A DNA stretch of 64,000 nt from Streptomyces mangrovi (GTDB lineage: Bacteria > Actinomycetota > Actinomycetes > Streptomycetales > Streptomycetaceae): positions 124,001 to 188,000 of the forward strand of contig NZ_FOSG01000011.1 of assembly GCF_900114215.1 (NCBI RefSeq), in the 5' to 3' direction. A program made the translations under genes and the position numbers. Shown here piece by piece: positions 43,287-51,169 of the stretch. Numbering within the stretch: position 1 is the first letter of the stretch; the number at the start of each line of letters is the position of its first letter. Under the pieces are notes generated by a model. The model did not search any database. It had not been told where the DNA came from and saw only the letters and a list, made by a program, of their open reading frames with translations.

Positions 43287-43907
43287 ATGGCTCTGCGCAA
43301 CGCGGTGATGGCGGCCCTACTGGAAGGCGAGGCGTCGGGCTGGGACCTGGCCAAGGGATTCGACTCCTCGGTCGCCAACTTCTGGACGGCCACCCCCCAG
43401 CAGCTCTACCGCGAACTCGAGCGCATGGAGCGGGAGGGGCTCGTGGCGGCCCGCGTCGTCCAGCAGGAGCGCCGGCCCAACAAGCGGCTGTTCTCCCTGA
43501 CCGAGGCGGGATACGCCGCACTGCGCGACTACACCGCCGCCGCCCCGGCCCGGCCCACCGTCATCCGCGACGAACTGCTGGTGAAGGTCCAGAGCGCCGA
43601 CGTGGGCGACATCGAGGGAGTCCGGGCCGCCGTCGAGACGCAACTGGAGTGGTCGACGGCCAAACTGGCCCGCTACGAGCGGGGGCGCGCCAAGCTGCTG
43701 GACGGGCGCACCGAGGAGGAGTACTTCGCCCGGGCCCGGCGCGTGGGCCCCTACCTCACACTGCTGCGCGGCATCGCCTTCGAGCGCGAGAACCTGCAGT
43801 GGTGCGAGACCGCCCTGAGGGTCCTGCGGCAGCGCGGCGCCGGTACCGGTGCGGGCCCCGGCGGCGGGCACGGGGACAGGGTGGAGGCGTCCGGCCACCG
43901 GCGATGA
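43287..43907 (+). CDS. PadR-family transcriptional regulator
   Basis: 206 residues. N-terminal winged HTH: ALRNAVMAALLEGEASGWDLAKGF, FWTATPQQLYRELERMEREG and RPNKRLFSLTEAGYAALRDY. C-terminal coiled dimer domain (about 95-185, QLEWSTAKLARYERGRAKLL), i.e. the larger VirR-type PadR. The last 20 residues are Gly-rich. ATG 43287 has no strong ribosome site. The divergent SnoaL-like gene and the inverted repeat at 43142 are its probable targets; PadR repressors usually respond to phenolic or hydrophobic ligands. Confidence 0.9.
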   Translation: MALRNAVMAALLEGEASGWDLAKGFDSSVANFWTATPQQLYRELERMEREGLVAARVVQQERRPNKRLFSLTEAGYAALRDYTAAAPARPTVIRDELLVKVQSADVGDIEGVRAAVETQLEWSTAKLARYERGRAKLLDGRTEEEYFARARRVGPYLTLLRGIAFERENLQWCETALRVLRQRGAGTGAGPGGGHGDRVEASGHRR

Positions 43908-43974
43908 GCGGCCCCGCGCCCGCCGGCCGGGCCCCGGACGGCGCCCCGGGCTACGCTCCGCACGGCGCCCCGGA

Positions 43975-44346
43975 CTACGTCCCGGACCCCACCGCACCGC
44001 CGGGCACCAGATCCGGATGCGCCTCCAGCAGCCGCTCGGGCGCCGCCTGCCGCCAGGAGTCGACGAGGATGTCCCGCAGTTCGGCGATGTCCTCCAGGGC
44101 GGCCAGCCTGACCCGCACCCACGCCGAGGACGCCTCGTGGGGCGGCACCCAGAACTTCTCCGGCTCGGCCGCGATCAGCTCGGTGCGCTCGTGGCGCGGG
44201 CAGCGCACGGCGACGGAGGTCTCGTCGTCGGGGACGGTGAGGTACATCTTCCCGGCCACCCGGAAGGTGGGCATGCTCCACGCCTCCTTCTCCACGGTCT
44301 CCGGGAGGGACAGCGCGATACGTCGGACGTCGTCGGAATCGATCAC
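43975..44346 (-). CDS. MmcQ/YjbR-family DNA-binding-fold protein
   Basis: 123 residues, GTG start. MmcQ/YjbR (CyaY-like fold) pattern: VRRIALSLPETVEKEAWSMPTFRVAGKMYLTV, then AVRCPRHERTELIAAEPEKFWVPPHEASSAWVRVRLAALE and ELRDILVDSWRQAAP. The family is annotated as DNA-binding from fold similarity only; its role is unknown. It lies 58 bases beyond the end of the siderophore operon on the same strand, so read-through from that iron-regulated transcript is conceivable but not indicated by any overlap. Confidence 0.85.
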   Translation of the reverse strand: MIDSDDVRRIALSLPETVEKEAWSMPTFRVAGKMYLTVPDDETSVAVRCPRHERTELIAAEPEKFWVPPHEASSAWVRVRLAALEDIAELRDILVDSWRQAAPERLLEAHPDLVPGGAVGSGT

Positions 44347-44404
44347 GGCGATACCGTAGCCGCGCCCACCGACACACCGGACCGCGCCGGGGCGCCCCGA
44401 TCCC

Positions 44405-45043
44405 TCAGGAGGGGCGCGAGGCGGTCCGGGCGAGGAAGGCGTCCCGGTCGAGGAAGACCAGCCGGGCCCGCTTGTGCGGAAGTTCGATCTCGGGGCCGAG
44501 GACGAAACCGGTCCGCAGCAGCCGGGAGACCGCCTTCTGGTTGCGGGCGTCGGGCTCGGCGACGATCCGCCTGCGGCCGGGGTCCTCGGCCAGCAGACGG
44601 GTCAGGAAGACGGTCAGCAGGGCGTCGGTGAAGCCCGGCCGCGCCCCGCCGTCCGCCGGGCCGGTCATCAGATGGAGGCCGTAGTCCCCGGGCCGCACCT
44701 CGTAGTACTCGCCGACCGGGTCGGCGTCCGGCTCATAGGTCTGGAAGAGGGCGACCGGCCGGTCGTCGAGGTGGATCAGAAAGGCGTGGTGCGTGGACAG
44801 GGAGTCCAGGTACTCGTAGGTCTCCAGAACCTGTTCGCGGGTGTGGTCGAGCATCCCCCAGAAGCGGGCCCGCTCCCGGGTCACCCAGTCGTGGAGCAGA
44901 TCGATGTCGCGGGCGGGGTCCACGGGGACGACGCGGACCGTGCCGAAGCCCTCGACGCGGGCCTCGTGCACGGTTTCGCGGCGCCGGGGCTCGGAGGAGG
45001 CGGAGGCGCCGGAGGAGTGGGAGGGGGCGGCCGGGTCGGTCAC
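44405..45043 (-). CDS. GNAT acyltransferase, DesC-like second copy
   Basis: 212 residues from GTG 45043, which overlaps the acylase stop codon (GTGA). It shares the DesC/IucB-type siderophore acyltransferase layout with the gene at 50597: DPARDIDLLHDWVT, HHAFL, GDYGLHLMTGP, GFTDALLTVFLTRLLAEDP, RRIVAEPDARNQKAV and RARLVFLDRDAFL. Against DesC the matches run from end to end (LLH.WVT, GD.G.H..T.P, EPDARN). An acidic Ser/Ala-rich N-terminal extension of about 30 residues is extra. It probably acylates an N-hydroxylated amine with an acyl-CoA. As the last gene of the des transcript, it could supply an alternative acyl group. Confidence 0.88.
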   Translation of the reverse strand: MTDPAAPSHSSGASASSEPRRRETVHEARVEGFGTVRVVPVDPARDIDLLHDWVTRERARFWGMLDHTREQVLETYEYLDSLSTHHAFLIHLDDRPVALFQTYEPDADPVGEYYEVRPGDYGLHLMTGPADGGARPGFTDALLTVFLTRLLAEDPGRRRIVAEPDARNQKAVSRLLRTGFVLGPEIELPHKRARLVFLDRDAFLARTASRPS

Positions 45044-47229
45044 TTCTCTCCTCGGTCGGGGGCTGCGGACGGTACGGATGGTACCGGTGGTGCGGCGGGC
45101 TCCTCGGTGAGCCGGTCCCAGTCGGTGACGACCGGTACCAGCTCGCAGCGCGCCCACAGCGAAAGCTGGTCGCGGTGGTGCGGGTCCCCGGGCACGCCCG
45201 AGGCGCCCAGCGGCACCACCCAGGCGCTGTCCTCACGGCGGGCGAGGTCCCACACGTAGCGGGCGGCGGAGGCGCGGGTACTGAGGTCGGTGACCCCGGG
45301 CACGCTGGAGGTGGCCAGCACGCAGTCGTGGTCGCCGGCCAGGGCGGGCCAGGGCTCACCGGGATCGGCCGGCAGCGCCTGCCAGGGCGCGAGCCGGTGG
45401 GTGTCGCCCCACCGCGCCGGCGGGCCCTGGGCGGCGGCCTCGCCGGCCGCCACCTCCTCGACCGCGGCCCGTACGGCCCCGATCCGGTCGGCGAGCGGCA
45501 GCCGGTCCGAGGTCAGCAGGTGCTCCAGGGCGTATCCGACGCGGGGCACGAGCGCGAGCCAGGGCCGGAAGACCTCCGGCGCGGGAGGCGGCTCCGCCAG
45601 CGGCCGCAGCAGCGGATGCCCGGCCAGCAGCCCGACCGTCGTGGTACGCACGGCGGCGAAGGAGGCGGCGCCGGCGCTGTCGGCGTCCATACGGCGGTCC
45701 CAGTCCAGCAGCCGTTCCCGCAACCGCCGGGCGGCCGGACCCAGTTCCCCGGGGTCGGTGCGCGCCAGCAGGTCCAGCAGGGGCGCGGCCGAGGCCAGCA
45801 GGGTGTCGCGGTGGACGGCCGCCATGTCCTTCGCGGACCACATGTCCCGCTCCGCCAGCAGCTCCCGGATGCGCTCGGCCCGGTGCGGCGGTGCGAACTC
45901 CGCACCGAGGGGTTCGGCGATCCCGCGCTGGTTGGCCATGACCGTGACGCCCCCGACGCGTTCGCGCGGCATCGGCCCGTGCCGGCCCCGCCAGGCGTAC
46001 CGGGGCTCCCAGGCGGGCACGACCCTCATCCGGTTGTCCGGGTGGCGCACGGGGACGGCGCCCGCCACCCGGTGCAGCGTCCCGCCCGCGGTGTCGGCTG
46101 CCAGGACGACGTTGACGGGCTCCACCCAGCCGTCCAGGGCGCGGTCGACGTCGGCGACGGAGCGGGCCCGCAGCAGGGCGGGCAGCACCCCGAAACCGAG
46201 GTCCGCGCTCACCCGCGGGGAATGGCGCAGGGAGAGCGCGCCGGAGACGTCCCCGGCCGGGGAGTCCTGCGCCGGGGCGTCCGGGTCCGCCCAGTGCGCC
46301 GCCTCGTCGCCGTCGGCGATGACGGGGCCGCGCTCGGTCTCGATCACCTCGACCGTCACGGGCTCGCCGCCGGCCACCTCGATCGTCTCGACACGGCGCT
46401 CGGCGGGCCGCCACCCGTCCGGGCCCAGCGCCTCCACCCGCTCCCCGCCCGGCCCGGTGCGCCGCAGCCGCTCGCGGTAGAGGTCCTGGTAGTCGGCCAT
46501 GGCGTTGGTGATGGCCCAGGCCACCTGGCCGGCGTGGCCGAAGTGGGCGATGCCGGGGACGCCGGGGACGGCGAGGCCGACGACGTCGAACTCCGGGCAG
46601 GCCAGCCGGATCTGCTGGTAGACACCCGGGGCCTCGATGAACCGGTGGGGGTCGCCCGCGACGATCGCCGAGCCCGTGGCGGTGCGCTCCGCCGGGACGA
46701 GCCAGCCGTTGCTGCCGGAGGTGCCGGGCCCGTCGGTGGCGAACACCCCCACCCACTCGGGCCCCAGGAGCCGGGCGACGGCGTCGCGCCAGAGCTTGGC
46801 CGGGAAGCCCGCGAACAGGATGTGCGCCGACAGCCAGACGCCCATCGGCGTCCACGGCCGCCAGCGGCCGGGGGCCAGGCCGGCGGCGGCGAACTCCGGC
46901 GCCCGGGTGGCCCCCTGCACCAGCCCGTCGTTGACCCCGTCGACATAGGAGCGGACCCAGGCGGCGGTGCCGGGATCCTCGCGCTCCAGGGCCTCCATGC
47001 ACCGCCGGGCGGTGTCCTCCAGCCGCACCCGCCGCGCGAACCGGTCCCAGGGGACGGCCTCCGCACCGAGGAACGACGCGGTGGTGCCCTGGGAACGGTG
47101 CCGCTCGACCTCGAGCTGCCAGGCGCGGTCCGCCGCCGCGTTGCGGCCCTGGGCGTACGCCAGCTCGTCCGTGCCGTCCGCGCGCAGGTGCGGTACGCCC
47201 CAGGCATCCCGGTAAACCCTTATGGCCAT
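45040..47229 (-). CDS. desG: Penicillin-acylase-family Ntn-hydrolase in the desferrioxamine operon
   Basis: 729 residues. Starts IRVYRDAWGVPHLRADGTDE, the family's conserved opening, but with no signal peptide before it, whereas classical penicillin acylases are secreted. The autocatalytic site is GTSGSNGWLVP: Ser173 would become the beta-chain N-terminal nucleophile after self-cleavage. SAIVAGDPHR and IAHFGHAGQVAWAITNAMAD follow as usual. The MFS gene ends two bases upstream; the GNAT gene overlaps its stop codon. A penicillin amidase gene named desG has been proposed in some des clusters to introduce phenylacetyl groups in aryl-desferrioxamines; the symbol here follows that proposal and is not proven. 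Acylation or deacylation of desferrioxamine precursors is inferred. Confidence 0.85.
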   Translation of the reverse strand: MAIRVYRDAWGVPHLRADGTDELAYAQGRNAAADRAWQLEVERHRSQGTTASFLGAEAVPWDRFARRVRLEDTARRCMEALEREDPGTAAWVRSYVDGVNDGLVQGATRAPEFAAAGLAPGRWRPWTPMGVWLSAHILFAGFPAKLWRDAVARLLGPEWVGVFATDGPGTSGSNGWLVPAERTATGSAIVAGDPHRFIEAPGVYQQIRLACPEFDVVGLAVPGVPGIAHFGHAGQVAWAITNAMADYQDLYRERLRRTGPGGERVEALGPDGWRPAERRVETIEVAGGEPVTVEVIETERGPVIADGDEAAHWADPDAPAQDSPAGDVSGALSLRHSPRVSADLGFGVLPALLRARSVADVDRALDGWVEPVNVVLAADTAGGTLHRVAGAVPVRHPDNRMRVVPAWEPRYAWRGRHGPMPRERVGGVTVMANQRGIAEPLGAEFAPPHRAERIRELLAERDMWSAKDMAAVHRDTLLASAAPLLDLLARTDPGELGPAARRLRERLLDWDRRMDADSAGAASFAAVRTTTVGLLAGHPLLRPLAEPPPAPEVFRPWLALVPRVGYALEHLLTSDRLPLADRIGAVRAAVEEVAAGEAAAQGPPARWGDTHRLAPWQALPADPGEPWPALAGDHDCVLATSSVPGVTDLSTRASAARYVWDLARREDSAWVVPLGASGVPGDPHHRDQLSLWARCELVPVVTDWDRLTEEPAAPPVPSVPSAAPDRGEK

Positions 47230-47231
47230 GC

Positions 47232-48761
47232 TCAGCTCCTCCTCCCGGCGGACCGTCCGGCGCGGCCCAGCAGCAGACCGGCCGCGCAGCCGCCCGCGAG
47301 GACCGCCGCGGCGCCGGCCAGCTGCCCGGTTTGCAGGCCGGAGGCGAACGCCTCGGCGACCGCGGCCAGATCCGCCTCCCCGGAGACCCGGGCCAGCGCG
47401 GCGGGCAGCGACTCGGCGTTGCCGGCCGAGTCCGGCAGCAGGGCGGCGAACCGGGAGGCCAGGACCGCTCCCAGGACGGCGACGCCCAGACCGGCGCCCA
47501 TCTCGGTGAGGGTGCCGTTGACACCGGCTCCCGCGCCCGCCTTCTCCTTGGGGATCGAGCTCATGACGGCCTCGGCGATGGCAGGGTTGGCGCAGCCGCA
47601 GCCCGCCCCCATCAGCACCAGACCGGACAGGATCCCGCCGTAGCCTCCGTCGCCGACGAGGGCGACGACCGCGAGGCCGGCCGCCATCACGGCCATGCCC
47701 GAGGCGATCATCACCGGCAGGCCGAAGCGTGCGATCAGCCGCGCGGAGGCGCCGGTGAAGTTCACCAGCACCACCGTCAGCGCGAAGGGCGCCACGGCCA
47801 GGCCCGCCTGGAGCGGGCTGTCGCCGCGGACGAACTGGAACTGCTGCGTGAGCAGGTACAGGGCGCCGCCGCTGCCGAAGGTGATCAGCACGACACCCGT
47901 CACCGCCCCGGTGAAGCGGCGGCTGCGGAACAGGGCCGGATCCAGCATCGGATGGTCGGTGCGCCGCTCCCAGCGCAGGAAGGCCGCCAGCACGGCGGCG
48001 CCCAGCACGGCCGGCACCAGGATCCGGGGAGAGCCCCAGCCCTCCTCCGGCCCGGTGATGACGGCGTAGACCACGCAGGTCATGCCGGTGACGGAGAGCA
48101 CCAGGCCCGGCAGGTCCAGGCGGCCGCCGCGCGGGTCGCGGCTCTCGGGCACCAGGATCGCGACGGCGACCAGACCGATGAGCACCACCGGGATGTTGAT
48201 CAGGAAGATCGCGCCCCACCAGTAGTGGCTGAGCACCAGCCCGCCGACGACCGGCCCGGAGGCGAAGCCGAGGGCGTTGACGGCCCCCCACAGGCCGATG
48301 GCCTTGGGCCGCTCGCTCGCGTCGAAGACCTGCATGACGACGGCGAGGGTGGTCGTCAGCAGCAGCGCCGCGCCCACGCCCATGCCCGCGCGGGCCGCGA
48401 TGAGCTGGGCGGAGGAGGACGCGAGTCCGGCCGCCAGCGAGCCGACCCCGAACAGGGCCAGACCGGTCAGCAGCATCCGCTTGCGTCCGTAGCGGTCGGC
48501 GGCGTTGCCCGCCGCGAGCAGCAGGCCCGCCTGTACCAGCGCGTAGGCGTTGATCATCCACTGCACGTCGGCGGTGGACGCGCCCAGCTCGCCGGTCAGC
48601 GACGGGATCGCCACGTTGAGCACGGTGTTGTCGAGCACCACGACGAGTTCGGCCAGGCAGACCACGGCCAGGATCGCCCAGCGGGCGGGGTGCCCGCCGG
48701 GCGGTCCGGCCGCCGGCTCGGATGCCGGGCCGGTGCCGGTGGCCGGGTCGGTCGTCACCAC
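47232..48761 (-). CDS. MFS transporter, DHA2 (14-TM) family, probable siderophore exporter
   Basis: 509 residues, about 14 membrane segments. DHA2 motifs: LDNTVLNVAIPSLTGELGAS in helix 1, GNAADRYGRKRMLLTG (motif A), and AALLLTTTLAVVMQVF with WGAVNALGFASGPVVGGLV (motif C). Start GTG 48761 (double GTG), six bases after desD; it ends two bases before the acylase gene, so it is in the des transcript. Proton-driven export of the finished desferrioxamine is the simplest role; S. coelicolor des clusters do not have an MFS gene in this position as far as I recall. Drug efflux cannot be excluded by sequence. Confidence 0.9.
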   Translation of the reverse strand: MVTTDPATGTGPASEPAAGPPGGHPARWAILAVVCLAELVVVLDNTVLNVAIPSLTGELGASTADVQWMINAYALVQAGLLLAAGNAADRYGRKRMLLTGLALFGVGSLAAGLASSSAQLIAARAGMGVGAALLLTTTLAVVMQVFDASERPKAIGLWGAVNALGFASGPVVGGLVLSHYWWGAIFLINIPVVLIGLVAVAILVPESRDPRGGRLDLPGLVLSVTGMTCVVYAVITGPEEGWGSPRILVPAVLGAAVLAAFLRWERRTDHPMLDPALFRSRRFTGAVTGVVLITFGSGGALYLLTQQFQFVRGDSPLQAGLAVAPFALTVVLVNFTGASARLIARFGLPVMIASGMAVMAAGLAVVALVGDGGYGGILSGLVLMGAGCGCANPAIAEAVMSSIPKEKAGAGAGVNGTLTEMGAGLGVAVLGAVLASRFAALLPDSAGNAESLPAALARVSGEADLAAVAEAFASGLQTGQLAGAAAVLAGGCAAGLLLGRAGRSAGRRS

Positions 48762-48767
48762 GGTGTG

Positions 48768-50600
48768 TCAGGCCCTCCCCGGGGCGTAGGGGGCGATGGG
48801 GTTCCTCAGGCTACCGACGAGCTGGAGCGCGCCGGAGGGGTCCGCCAGGTCCACCATCTGCCGGTTGTCGCGCAGCTGGAGCCGGTTGAGGCAGGACAGC
48901 GCGAACTCCCCGGCGAAGATGTCGTACCGCTCGAACCGGTCGGCCAGCTCCGGCACGGACTCCTGGTAGCGGATCACCGCCTCGGCGACCGTGCGCCAGA
49001 AGGCGTCCTCGGTCAGCACGCCCCGGTCGGCGAGGATCGCGCCCAGGTGGCGCAGGAAGCAGTCGAAGACGTCGGTGAGGATCGCCAGCAGCCGCATGTC
49101 CTCGGGCGTCTCGGCGCGGATGCGCTCCACCTCGGGGGGCAGTTCCACACCGGAGTCCATCACGACGATCTCCTCGGCGATGTCCTTGAACACCGCCCGC
49201 GCCACCGCGTCGTCCTCCAGGACGAGGATGACGTTCTCGCCGTGCGGCATGTACGCCAGGTCGTAGGCGTAGAAGCTGTGCAGCAGCGGGGTGAGGTAGG
49301 CGTCCAGGTAGCGGCCCAGCCAGGCTTCGGGGGTCAGGCCCGAGCGCTCGATCAGAGCGGCGGCCAGTGAGCCCCCCTCGCCGTCGGTGTGGAGCAGGGA
49401 CGCCATGGTGGCCAGGCGCTGTCCCTCCTCCAGCCGCGGGACGGGGCTCTCGCGCCACAGGGCCGCGAGCATCTTGCGGTAGGGCGAGTAGCGGTCGGTG
49501 GCGGCCTCGTAGCCGGGGTGGCGGTAGCCGACGGCGGCGCGCTCGCGGATGACCTCCAGGCCGGTGGCGCGCAGGACGGGGTCCTTGGCGACCAGATCGG
49601 CCAGCCAGTCGTTGATGGCGGGGGTGGCCTCCATGTAGGCCGCCGAAAGACCCCGCATGAAGCCCATGTTCAGCACGGACAGGGCCGTCTTGACGTAGTG
49701 CTTGCCCGGCGCGGAGGTGTTGAAGAAGGTGCGGATGGACTGCTGGGCCAGGTACTCGTCCCCGCCCTCGCCCAGCAGCACGATCCGGCGCTGGGCGACC
49801 TCGGCGGAGAAGGTCACGGCGAGCTTGTTCCACCACTGCCAGGGGTGGACGGGGATCAGCAGGTAGTGCGCCGGGTCCAGGCCCTGGCCGCGCAGGACGG
49901 AGTCGAACCGGTCCAGGGCGGCCTGCCCGAGCTCGGCGCGCAGCAGCGCGTGGTAGTCGGTGTCGGCCGAGCAGGTGAAGGTGGTGTGGTCGCGGTGGGC
50001 GGCCACCCACAGCAGCCGTACCGGGGCCGCGGTCTCCGGCGCGTAGGCCAGGTACTCGTGGATCCCGAAGCCCAGGCGGCCGTTGTTGGCGACGAAGCAG
50101 GGGTGGCCCTCGGTCATGCCGGTCTCGATCGCCTGGAAGCCGGCGCCGGCCAGCTCGGCGGCGGTGACCGGCTCCTTCGCCAGTTTGTACGCGGTGCTCG
50201 CCAGGGTGGAGCTGATCTCCTCCAGGTAGACGGGCAGGATCTCGTCGCTCAGGCCCAGGGCGCCGCGGAACTCGGTGAAGAAAGCGAAGGCGTCCAGGGG
50301 CAGTTCGGCCCGGCCGCGGTGGCGGGTGATGCTGTCGGCGTCGATCTGCCAGTGGTCGAGCTCCATCAGGCGGGCCGTGAAGCGGTACTCGGTCGCCTCG
50401 CGGCCGTCCTCGCCGCCGCCGGTGACGGCGTAGCGTCCGTCGCCCAGCTCGGCGGGGGTCAGCAGGCGCTCGTGGGAGAACTCCGACAGGGCCTTGCGCA
50501 GCAGCAGCCGTACGGCGGTGTCCCAGTTGCCGGGGGTCAGATGGGCCACGGCCCGCTGCGGATCGGACTGCGGTACGGCGTGGGGGGAGGGGGCGGTCAC
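48768..50600 (-). CDS. desD: Desferrioxamine synthetase (IucA/IucC-type NIS synthetase)
   Basis: 610 residues. NIS synthetase signatures: IETGMTEGHPCFVANNGRLGF, the ATP-binding LIPVHPWQWWNKL, YLAQQSIRTFFNTSAPGKHYVKTALSVLN and the C-terminal LHSFYAYDLAYMPHGENVILVLED. Length and motifs match DesD, which joins three N-hydroxy-N-succinyl-cadaverine units and cyclises them (or adds an acetylated end unit) with ATP. GTG 50600 overlaps the desC stop codon (GTGA). An extended Pro/Ala/Gln N-terminus of about 15 residues precedes the conserved start AVAHLTPGNWDTAVRLLLRK. Confidence 0.95.
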   Translation of the reverse strand: MTAPSPHAVPQSDPQRAVAHLTPGNWDTAVRLLLRKALSEFSHERLLTPAELGDGRYAVTGGGEDGREATEYRFTARLMELDHWQIDADSITRHRGRAELPLDAFAFFTEFRGALGLSDEILPVYLEEISSTLASTAYKLAKEPVTAAELAGAGFQAIETGMTEGHPCFVANNGRLGFGIHEYLAYAPETAAPVRLLWVAAHRDHTTFTCSADTDYHALLRAELGQAALDRFDSVLRGQGLDPAHYLLIPVHPWQWWNKLAVTFSAEVAQRRIVLLGEGGDEYLAQQSIRTFFNTSAPGKHYVKTALSVLNMGFMRGLSAAYMEATPAINDWLADLVAKDPVLRATGLEVIRERAAVGYRHPGYEAATDRYSPYRKMLAALWRESPVPRLEEGQRLATMASLLHTDGEGGSLAAALIERSGLTPEAWLGRYLDAYLTPLLHSFYAYDLAYMPHGENVILVLEDDAVARAVFKDIAEEIVVMDSGVELPPEVERIRAETPEDMRLLAILTDVFDCFLRHLGAILADRGVLTEDAFWRTVAEAVIRYQESVPELADRFERYDIFAGEFALSCLNRLQLRDNRQMVDLADPSGALQLVGSLRNPIAPYAPGRA

Positions 50601-51169
50601 AGGGCGGCTCCTCGCATGGCGGCCTCGAAGCGCTCGCGGGTGCAGAAGCTCAGCAGGGCCTCCTTCTCCGGTTTGGCGATCGTGCCGGCGACCTCGAAGC
50701 CGACGGCGGCGTTGAGGGCGTGCACGGCGGTGTTGCGGGCGTCGGGCTCGACGACCACGCGGCGGGTGGCCGGGTCCTCGAAGAGCATCGCCATCACCGT
50801 GGTGATGACGGCGAGGGTGAACCCGTGGACCGGGGTGTCGGACGGCGCGGTGAGGAAGTGCATCCCGACGTCGCCCGCCCGGTGGTCGTACAGCCCGGCC
50901 AGCTCCACGTGCGCGGGGTCGTAGCGCTCGACGAGGAAGGCCGGGCTGCCGCGGTGCAGCCCCAGGAAGGCGTCGTGGTGCGGGTGTCCGGCGATCCGCC
51001 GGTACTCGTCGGCGACCTGCCGCTCGTCGGCGTCCTGCATCATCCAGTACACGGCCTTGGGATGGGTCACCCAGGAGTGCAGCAGGGGCGCGTCGGCGGC
51101 GGGGTCGAGGGCGACCACGGAGAATCCCCCCAGACCGGGGTCCTCGCGGTGGAAGAGGACGTCGCTCAC
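50597..51169 (-). CDS. desC: N-hydroxycadaverine acyltransferase (GNAT)
   Basis: 190 residues. IucB/DesC acyltransferase pattern: FSVVALDPAADAPLLHSWVTHPKAVYWMMQ, HDAFLGLHRG, GDVGMHFLTAPSDTPVHGFTLAVITTVMAMLFEDP, VVEPDARNTAVHALNAAVGFEVAGTIAKPEKEALLSF. It transfers succinyl or acetyl from CoA to N-hydroxycadaverine and is known to be substrate-tolerant. Four-base overlaps on both sides (desB and desD) ensure stoichiometric translation. See the related GNAT at 44405. Confidence 0.95.
   Translation of the reverse strand: MSDVLFHREDPGLGGFSVVALDPAADAPLLHSWVTHPKAVYWMMQDADERQVADEYRRIAGHPHHDAFLGLHRGSPAFLVERYDPAHVELAGLYDHRAGDVGMHFLTAPSDTPVHGFTLAVITTVMAMLFEDPATRRVVVEPDARNTAVHALNAAVGFEVAGTIAKPEKEALLSFCTRERFEAAMRGAAL

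Noticed and set aside
43904..44359. Plus-strand frame starting with ATGA overlap at the PadR stop
   Set aside because: It is antisense to the well-supported MmcQ/YjbR gene and encodes a Pro/Gly/Ala-rich sequence without a domain.
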